Positions 1 to 4,722 of a stretch of DNA of 6,912 nucleotides are shown here, piece by piece. Source of the DNA: Bacillota bacterium (lineage in GTDB: Bacteria; Bacillota; Bacilli; Paenibacillales; Paenibacillaceae). The notes beneath the pieces were generated by a model. The model had not been told where the DNA came from and made no database searches. It saw nothing but the letters and a program-made list of their open reading frames with translations. Positions within the stretch are counted from its first letter, which is position 1. Each line of letters starts with the position of its first letter. The position numbers and the translations under genes were made by a program. Location of the stretch: the NCBI GenBank assembly GCA_023418755.1, contig JAEZZE010000135.1, forward strand, positions 1 through 6,912. The letters are read 5' to 3'.

Positions 1-408
1 GTAGATGACATAGCCGATAATGACCCAGGAAAGAAAATTCGGAAAAAGAATCGTCGATTGCGTGATTTTCGAAAACCATTTGCCCTTCAGCTCGTTGAAC
101 AGAATGGCCAGCGCCAGCGCGCACAGCGTTCCGAAGACGATGAATAGCACATTCAACCGCACCGTATTGAAGGTGACCTGCCAGGCGCGGTCCGAAGCGA
201 AGAAGAAGTGGAAATTCTCCCACCCCACCCATTGCGAACGCCAAATCCCCAGCTTGTAATTAAACTTCTGGAAGGCAATCAGCATATAAGGAAGCGTCAA
301 GTAGCCGAAAACAAAGGTGTACAAGGCCGCGGGCATCGCTAGAAGGTAAGCCGAACGGTTGCGGCTTAGTTCCCGGACGACGGCAAGCAAGCTGCGTCCT
401 ATTCTCAA
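1..408 (-). CDS. Sugar ABC-transporter permease, LplB type (CUT1), 3' end beyond window
   Basis: This is an inner-membrane permease subunit of a carbohydrate ABC importer. The visible 136 residues show a basic N-terminus, a first membrane helix at about residues 21-44, a linker with WVGWENFHFFF, which is typical of LplB-type permeases just before the transport domain, then a conserved NT pair at 81-82 followed by a second helix (about 83-104) and the start of a third (from about 119). This is the beginning of the MetI-like permease domain. Family members are about 290-320 residues long, so roughly half is missing past the left edge, where a second permease of the YtcP type would be expected. 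The start is uncertain. An ATG at 415-417 directly abuts the AGGAG at 418-422 with no spacer, whereas a TTG at 406-408 sits 9 bases from it, so I chose the TTG. The gene is transcribed divergently from the regulator gene and is probably the importer partner of the binding protein at 3111-4646. Confidence 0.88.
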   Translation of the reverse strand, partial: MRIGRSLLAVVRELSRNRSAYLLAMPAALYTFVFGYLTLPYMLIAFQKFNYKLGIWRSQWVGWENFHFFFASDRAWQVTFNTVRLNVLFIVFGTLCALALAILFNELKGKWFSKITQSTILFPNFLSWVIIGYVIY

Positions 409-417
409 ACGGATCAT

Positions 418-422
418 CTCCT
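418..422 (-). promoter_or_regulatory. Ribosome binding site that favours a TTG start for the permease
   Basis: On the minus strand AGGAG lies immediately before an ATG (415-417) with zero spacing, which is too close for normal initiation. The TTG three codons later (406-408) has a 9-base spacer. The difference is three N-terminal residues. Confidence 0.5.
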
Positions 423-440
423 GTCGGGGTGTTTGTCTAC

Positions 441-469
441 ACTTTAAGGAGCGGCCGGGGGGAAGTAAA
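441..469 (-). promoter_or_regulatory. Candidate sigma-A promoter of the permease unit
   Basis: Reading the minus strand, TTTACT (464-469, 4 of 6 to TTGACA) is followed after 17 bases by TAAAGT (441-446, 4 of 6 to TATAAT). Transcription would start near 434, leaving a short leader before the AGGAG at 418-422. Both boxes are weak, which suits a promoter needing an activator. The -35 lies within AAGTTTAC, which recurs at the -35 of the binding-protein promoter. Confidence 0.35.
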
Positions 470-516
470 CTTTGATTCCATGCAAAGCCGCTATTTTCCG
501 GGAGAAACGGGCTTTG
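470..516. promoter_or_regulatory. CTTTG/CAAAG element cluster, candidate operator
   Basis: Three copies of one 5-mer lie in the divergent gap: CTTTG at 470-474, its complement CAAAG at 483-487, and CTTTG again at 512-516. The second and third extend to a perfect 7-bp inverted repeat, CAAAGCC (483-489) and GGCTTTG (510-516), around a 20-base spacer. The two same-orientation copies are 42 bp apart, about four helical turns. The first copy touches the candidate -35 of the permease promoter. This would suit a dimeric activator such as the AraC-type regulator next door, but the binding role is inferred from layout only. Confidence 0.35.
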
Positions 517-551
517 AATTTTGGAAATCCCTATAATTTTATTGAAAGCGG

Positions 552-579
552 ATGAATGAATAGAGATTTTTTATATAAT
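552..579 (+). promoter_or_regulatory. Candidate promoter of the regulator gene
   Basis: A perfect TATAAT lies at 574-579 in an AT-rich stretch. The best -35 with acceptable spacing is ATGAAT at 552-557 (3 of 6, 16-base spacer), so the promoter would be weak without help. Transcription would begin near 586 and give a leader of about 47 bases. A second perfect TATAAT at 532-537 has no usable -35 at normal spacing. Confidence 0.4.
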
Positions 580-620
580 GAAGAAGCTTAACGGGCGAAG
601 GATTTGATCAAGCATTCTGT

Positions 621-627
621 AGGCGGG
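621..627 (+). promoter_or_regulatory. Ribosome binding site that favours ATG 633 for the regulator
   Basis: AGGCGGG lies 5 bases before the ATG at 633-635. The in-frame GTG at 627-629 overlaps this element and would have no spacer, so the ATG is preferred. A further in-frame ATG at 645 is 17 bases away and less likely. Confidence 0.5.
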
Positions 628-632
628 TGAAG

Positions 633-2945
633 ATGACATTGAAGATGAAATCAAAGCTGCTACAGTATCAGGCGTATCGCAGCATGCTCTTAAGCTTTAT
701 TTTTCTGGCCTCCGTATTGGTTGCTTTGATCTGCGCGACGTTGTTTACGTTGTTTGCCCACAGTTCATCTCGGGATGTCGGGAAAATTTCCGAGTCGATG
801 CTCGGCCAGACAAGCTATGCCGCCAACATTATGGAGGAGCAGGTTTACGAGATCGGAAACCATCTGCTAAGCAATCGGACGATGGTGACCTCCATTTATT
901 CGAAGGAGGTCGATTATATCGAGGAGTATTATACGGTAACTGCGCTGAAAAACATCGAGGCGACTTACCCCTTTATCGAATTCATAGGCTTGTATAACGG
1001 TTATACGGAGCGCTACGTCAATTCGAAAGGCATTACTGCGCAAGCCGAGCGGGAATTGCTGCAGCAGCTCGATACCGCGGACAAAAAGTACGGGATATTG
1101 TTTCCCCGCATCTTGAGCAGCCCCGGACTTGGCGGAGAAAAGCGGCTGTTGACGTTTGTCCTGCAGCCGGGCTTTAATTCGTATTTGCCTAAGAAGGGCG
1201 CAATTGTCATTAACGTAAACGCGGACTATATGAGGCAGTTGATCGGCGGTCTGCAAAATAAAAGTTCGAGGTATTTGATCGCGATGAATACGGAAGGCGT
1301 CGTTCTCAGCCATTCTAACGAAGCGCACTTTCTGGAAAACTTTGGCAAACAAGAGTACGTGAAACGAATCTTGGAGGAGAAGGCCGATTCCGGCAGCTTC
1401 AGCGCCGCGGTCGACGGGCAGAAGAGCCTGGTCAGCTTCGTCAAATCGGAGGAGCTTCATTGGTACTTTGTCAGCGTGAGTCCGGTAAAGGATCTTTTTT
1501 TTAATTTGAACAATGATAAAGTGCTTACATTAACGGTAGCCTTTATTATTTTCGGGATCGGCATCTTTATGTCCATTTGGTTGACCAACCAAATGTATAA
1601 CCCGATTCAGCGTCTGTTTCAGAAAATTACGGGCGCGGCTGCGGGCGGCAGATCGGCGGCGGCCAGCAAGCGGATCAATGAATTTTATATGATCGACGAG
1701 ACGTACTCCAGCATCGCGCGCAAGGTGAGCGAGATGGAGCCGGCCGTAGCCGTTGCCCGCAAAAGCGGTCTATTCAAATATTTAACCGGCGGCCAAACCG
1801 ATCTGACCAATCGGTATTCCGAACCGCTGGCCGGACCGTATTTTAACGTCGTCGTGTTGGTGATCGACCGCCTGCAGCAGTTTAAGCAGGAGCATTCCGA
1901 ACATATGCAATCGCTGATCCGGTTCGGGATATGCAACATTGCCCAGGAATGGCTGGCCGGGGACGAAGCTTGCAACGAGTGCGAAGTCGTTATCATCAAC
2001 GAACATGAAATCGGTATTTTGCTGCAGCTGAATCAAACCGGCGAATCGGCCGAAAGGATGCTGAAGCTGCTGGAAATTCAACGAACGGTCCAAAGCTATT
2101 TTAAAATATCGCTCACGGTCGGAGTCGGCCGCACTCGACGCGAGCCGGAGCAAATCCGAAATATTTACCTTAAGGCGAGAGAAATGACGTACAAGCGCTT
2201 TTTCCAGGGACCGGGGCGCATCTATAAGGACGAGCCGGCGGCCGATTCCGAAGCGACGGAGACGGAATACCCGGAAAGTCTGGAGAAGAAGCTGATCGAA
2301 GCGATCCGGATGAATCAGGGGCAAGCGGTAGTCCGACTCATCGACCAGTTTGTTGCCTCTTTGAACGGAGCGGACTACCATCATGCGCTCTACATGCTGC
2401 AGCAGCTGCTGACGGAATTGAACAGGCAATACAATCTGATGGGCTCAGCCGACGGCGAACAGCGAGAATTATTCGCGCGCATGGCGTTCCACGCCGTATC
2501 CTATGAAACGTTGGAGGCGTTCGCGGCAGATTTGGCGGCCTTGTGCCGCTGCATCTGCGAGCAGATGGAAGCCAAGGCGAAAAACCGCAATACGGAGCAG
2601 ATGAGTACGATTAAGACCTATATCGATCAGAATTATTGGAAGCCGGACATTTCCGTCGACTTTCTGGCCGACTACGTCGGTCTGACGCCAGGCTACTTGG
2701 GCAAGCTGTTCAAAGCGCAGTATCAGCAGTCGGTTAACGATTATTTGAAGGATGTTCGGCTGGATCTGGCGAAGAGAATGCTGCTGGAATCGACGGAATC
2801 GGTCCAGGCGATCAGCGAGAAGGTCGGCATCCATAATACGACTTACTTTTTTACGCTGTTCCGGAAGAAGTACGGCATGTCGCCCGTGCAGTATCGCAAC
2901 GATGTCATCCTCCACCGCAATCAGGAGGCGAAATCCGGAGAATAG
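633..2945 (+). CDS. Membrane-bound AraC-family transcriptional regulator with Cache-like sensor and GGDEF_2-like module
   Basis: This is a one-component sensor and transcription factor. Numbered from the ATG at 633 (770 residues), it has a basic N-terminus, a membrane helix at about 17-42, an extracellular region at about 43-293 with the layout of a dCache sensor (helix, then mixed strands including GVVLSHS and WYFVSVSP near its end), a second helix at about 297-318 and a short HAMP-like juxtamembrane stretch (NPIQRLFQKITG). A cytoplasmic module at about 400-530 resembles GGDEF_2 of YesN/CdaR-type regulators (SLTVGVGRTRREPEQI, then RFFQGPGRIY). The C-terminus carries the two AraC helix-turn-helix motifs at about 673-694 and 722-748, ending in the typical RKKYGMSPVQYR. 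Length and order match the family seen in many Paenibacillus sugar loci. The ligand is unknown, most likely the sugar handled by the flanking transporter or a binding protein carrying it. The likely targets are the two transporter promoters either side. A start at GTG 627 is possible. Confidence 0.93.
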   Translation: MTLKMKSKLLQYQAYRSMLLSFIFLASVLVALICATLFTLFAHSSSRDVGKISESMLGQTSYAANIMEEQVYEIGNHLLSNRTMVTSIYSKEVDYIEEYYTVTALKNIEATYPFIEFIGLYNGYTERYVNSKGITAQAERELLQQLDTADKKYGILFPRILSSPGLGGEKRLLTFVLQPGFNSYLPKKGAIVINVNADYMRQLIGGLQNKSSRYLIAMNTEGVVLSHSNEAHFLENFGKQEYVKRILEEKADSGSFSAAVDGQKSLVSFVKSEELHWYFVSVSPVKDLFFNLNNDKVLTLTVAFIIFGIGIFMSIWLTNQMYNPIQRLFQKITGAAAGGRSAAASKRINEFYMIDETYSSIARKVSEMEPAVAVARKSGLFKYLTGGQTDLTNRYSEPLAGPYFNVVVLVIDRLQQFKQEHSEHMQSLIRFGICNIAQEWLAGDEACNECEVVIINEHEIGILLQLNQTGESAERMLKLLEIQRTVQSYFKISLTVGVGRTRREPEQIRNIYLKAREMTYKRFFQGPGRIYKDEPAADSEATETEYPESLEKKLIEAIRMNQGQAVVRLIDQFVASLNGADYHHALYMLQQLLTELNRQYNLMGSADGEQRELFARMAFHAVSYETLEAFAADLAALCRCICEQMEAKAKNRNTEQMSTIKTYIDQNYWKPDISVDFLADYVGLTPGYLGKLFKAQYQQSVNDYLKDVRLDLAKRMLLESTESVQAISEKVGIHNTTYFFTLFRKKYGMSPVQYRNDVILHRNQEAKSGE

Positions 2946-2972
2946 CGGACTTTCTCATAAAGTGAATGAAAT

Positions 2973-3008
2973 CGAATTAAATCTAGCAACGGTTACGGCC
3001 GAATTAAA
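2973..3008 (+). repeat. Direct repeat CGAATTAAA upstream of the binding-protein promoter
   Basis: The 9-mer CGAATTAAA occurs at 2973-2981 and again, identically, at 3000-3008, a period of 27 bp. The second copy ends 20 bases before the candidate -35 at 3029. AraC-family activators commonly bind direct repeats just upstream of the -35, so this is a candidate activator site. No third exact copy was found in the gap. Confidence 0.4.
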
Positions 3009-3028
3009 GGGATTCGCAATTTTTGAAG

Positions 3029-3058
3029 TTTACCCGCGCTTGCCGCCTTGACTATGAT
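3029..3058 (+). promoter_or_regulatory. Candidate sigma-A promoter of the binding-protein gene
   Basis: TTTACC (3029-3034, 4 of 6 to TTGACA) is separated by 18 bases from TATGAT (3053-3058, 5 of 6 to TATAAT). The predicted start is near 3065, giving a leader of about 46 bases before the ATG at 3111. The -35 lies in AAGTTTAC (3026-3033), shared with the permease promoter. No convincing terminator separates it from the regulator gene, so some read-through is possible. Confidence 0.45.
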
Positions 3059-3071
3059 GGGGACGGTTTCA
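3058..3071 (+). promoter_or_regulatory. cre-like CcpA site over the predicted transcription start
   Basis: TGGGGACGGTTTCA matches the Bacillus consensus TGWNANCGNTNWCA at 8 of 10 defined positions, including the central CG and the whole right half; the mismatches are G for W at position 3 and G for A at position 5. It begins at the last base of the candidate -10 and covers the predicted start, a position where CcpA-HPr(Ser-P) represses sugar operons in this phylum. Function is inferred. Confidence 0.4.
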
Positions 3072-3110
3072 CCGGAAGGGCCATCATTACAAAAAAGGGA
3101 GCGTATCCGA

Positions 3111-4646
3111 ATGAAAAAAGTCTGGTTACCGATGGTTGGCTTGCTGGTCGCTTTATCCGCAGTAACTTCCGCATGCAGCACGTCGGAGGGCGGCAATGCC
3201 GCCGGCGGGAATAAAGGGAGCACGGAAAGCAAGGAAGCCGCCGAAGAGAACAACGCCGAGAAGAAGCTAGTCAGATATGTGATGCCGGGAACGGCGCCGC
3301 AAGATCAGGCGGCAGGCGAAGCGGCGATTAACAAGAAGCTTGAGCAGGATGGGCTTAACCTCAAGTACGAGGCGATCTACATTCCTTGGGACGTGTGGGA
3401 TCAAAAGACGAACCTGATGATGTCGACGGGCGAAGAGTTCGAGCTGATCCATATTATGCACGATAATAAGGGCCCGAACGTTCTGGCCAGCAACGGCGGC
3501 ATCATTCCGATCGACGAATATTTGGACGAGTACGGACCCGATTTAAAGAAGAGCTTACCGGAATGGGTATGGGATACGGTTAAAATTTCAGGTAAAATTT
3601 ACTCTGTGCCGAACTACTGGCTGGACAGCGCTTATGCGGACGGCATGATTACGATTCGTCAGGATTTGTTGGAGAAGAACGGGCTTCAGGCGCCGAAATC
3701 GGCCGATGATTTATTGAAGCTGGCGGAGACCCTGAAGGGCAACTGGCCGGATGCGAACAAAAACGTGTTCATTCGGACGCTGAATACCGAGCCGGCGTAT
3801 TATTTGCACCCTACGTATGAGACGTATCCGTTTACCGTATTTCAAAATTTGATCCGGATCGATCAGGAAGGCCAAGTCTCCTCCTGGATCGAGAGCGAGG
3901 AGTTTAAGAAAGACGTTGCGTTCTTCCGCGAGGCTTATCAGAAAGGGCTGGTTAATCCGGATGTTCTGACGGCGCCGACCGAGGTTGTGAACAACGAGGA
4001 GCAGATGGGACGTTTCCTGTTCCGCGAAGGCGACGGCGTGACGGACAAGGTCGGAGAGAAGGTTCCGGGAGCGAAGCTGGAAGGCTTCTTCTTGAACGAA
4101 TCGATCAAGTTCAGATCGTATGGCGTGCGCAATTCCAACGGCGTAAGCGCAACGTCTCCGCATCCCGAAGCGGCCGTTCAATTCTTGAATTGGGTGTTCG
4201 GCAGCCAGGACAACTTCGATCTTGTTCTGTATGGGCCTGAAGGGGAATATTGGAAAAATATCGGCGACGGGTTGAAGGAGGATTTGAAGCTGGACAGCAA
4301 CGGCGCTCCGGCTTATCAAGTCGCCTCCTGGATGCTTGGGCATGTGGAAATGATCCGGTGGGCGGCCAATACGCATCCGACGATTCTGAAATATCGGGCG
4401 AGCCAGAGCGCCGACGCCGTCAACAGCGTGACGCTAGGGTTTAACTTCGACGCTTCCGAGGTGAGCGTCGAATATACGAATACTTTAGCGGAGTTTAATA
4501 CAAGCATTTTACCGATCAAATTGGGACTGCTGGATTACGAGACGGCGTTCCCTGCCGCTCTGAAGAAGATGAAAGCTGCCGGACTGGATAAAGTGGTCGA
4601 GAAGTATAACGAGCAATTCCAGGCTTTCTTGCATGCAAAGCAGTAA
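3111..4646 (+). CDS. Extracellular solute-binding lipoprotein of a sugar ABC importer (LplA-like, DUF3502 C-terminus)
   Basis: This is the substrate-capturing subunit of a carbohydrate importer, anchored outside the membrane by a lipid. The 511-residue product has a basic start (MKK), a hydrophobic signal stretch at about 4-20 and a lipobox ending TSAC with the lipidated Cys at 22. A Gly/Ser/Glu/Asn-rich tether follows (about 23-52), then a type-I binding fold. Family landmarks include GKIYSVPNYW (161-170) and the HPEAAVQFLNWVFGS segment (351-365). The C-terminus (about 437-509), with TLGFNFD and AAGLDKVVEKYNEQF, resembles the DUF3502 region of LplA-type proteins. The start is set by AGGGAG (3096-3101) 9 bases before the ATG and by the signal peptide; an in-frame ATG at 3048 would add 21 polar residues ahead of the signal and is unlikely. 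The probable permease partner lies on the opposite strand at 1-408. The GH3 gene follows after 76 bp, probably in the same transcript. Confidence 0.93.
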   Translation: MKKVWLPMVGLLVALSAVTSACSTSEGGNAAGGNKGSTESKEAAEENNAEKKLVRYVMPGTAPQDQAAGEAAINKKLEQDGLNLKYEAIYIPWDVWDQKTNLMMSTGEEFELIHIMHDNKGPNVLASNGGIIPIDEYLDEYGPDLKKSLPEWVWDTVKISGKIYSVPNYWLDSAYADGMITIRQDLLEKNGLQAPKSADDLLKLAETLKGNWPDANKNVFIRTLNTEPAYYLHPTYETYPFTVFQNLIRIDQEGQVSSWIESEEFKKDVAFFREAYQKGLVNPDVLTAPTEVVNNEEQMGRFLFREGDGVTDKVGEKVPGAKLEGFFLNESIKFRSYGVRNSNGVSATSPHPEAAVQFLNWVFGSQDNFDLVLYGPEGEYWKNIGDGLKEDLKLDSNGAPAYQVASWMLGHVEMIRWAANTHPTILKYRASQSADAVNSVTLGFNFDASEVSVEYTNTLAEFNTSILPIKLGLLDYETAFPAALKKMKAAGLDKVVEKYNEQFQAFLHAKQ

Positions 4647-4681
4647 TCGGAGTCGGGATTTGAATCGGGATCGGTAGCGGA

Positions 4682-4704
4682 ATCAGGATCAGGATCAGGA
4701 TCGG
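4682..4704 (+). repeat. Hexanucleotide tandem repeat (ATCAGG) between binding-protein and GH3 genes
   Basis: Three perfect tandem copies of ATCAGG (4682-4687, 4688-4693, 4694-4699) are followed by a partial ATCGG. The preceding bases (4647-4681) are degenerate copies of the same theme (TCGGAG, TCGGGAT, TCGGGA, TCGG), so nearly the whole gap is a decayed purine-rich repeat. The tract ends just before the AGAGGAG ribosome binding site (4706-4712) of the GH3 gene. Replication slippage is the likely origin. There is no terminator-like hairpin with a T-run in the gap. Confidence 0.75.
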
Positions 4705-4722
4705 AAGAGGAGAATTATAGCG

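Noticed and set aside
20..259. 79-codon plus-strand open frame at the left edge
   Set aside because: It is the complement of the permease gene, whose minus-strand translation shows clear membrane helices and family motifs.
543..556. TGAAAGCGGATGAA as a second cre site upstream of the regulator gene
   Set aside because: It matches only 7 of 10 consensus positions and its right half is lost.
1782..2429. 215-codon open frame on the minus strand within the regulator gene
   Set aside because: It is antisense to a clearly conserved coding region, has Arg/Leu/Gln-skewed composition typical of a shadow frame, and no recognisable domain.
2950..2964. ACTTT-ctcat-AAAGT inverted repeat just after the regulator stop codon
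   Set aside because: A 5-bp AT-rich stem with no following T-run cannot be supported as a terminator.
3000..3024. Hairpin CGAAT/ATTCG followed by TTTTT, a possible terminator of the regulator gene
   Set aside because: The stem is only 5 bp and AT-rich, the flanking bases do not pair, and the T-run is short. It overlaps the CGAATTAAA repeat, which is a simpler reading.
3048..3110. Upstream in-frame ATG extending the binding protein by 21 residues
   Set aside because: It would put polar residues before the signal peptide and lacks a good ribosome binding site, while the ATG at 3111 has both.
4623..4641. TTGCATGCAA palindrome with GCTTT/AAAGC flanks at the end of the binding-protein gene
   Set aside because: It lies within the last codons, has no T-run, and a 10-bp palindrome of this kind can arise by chance.
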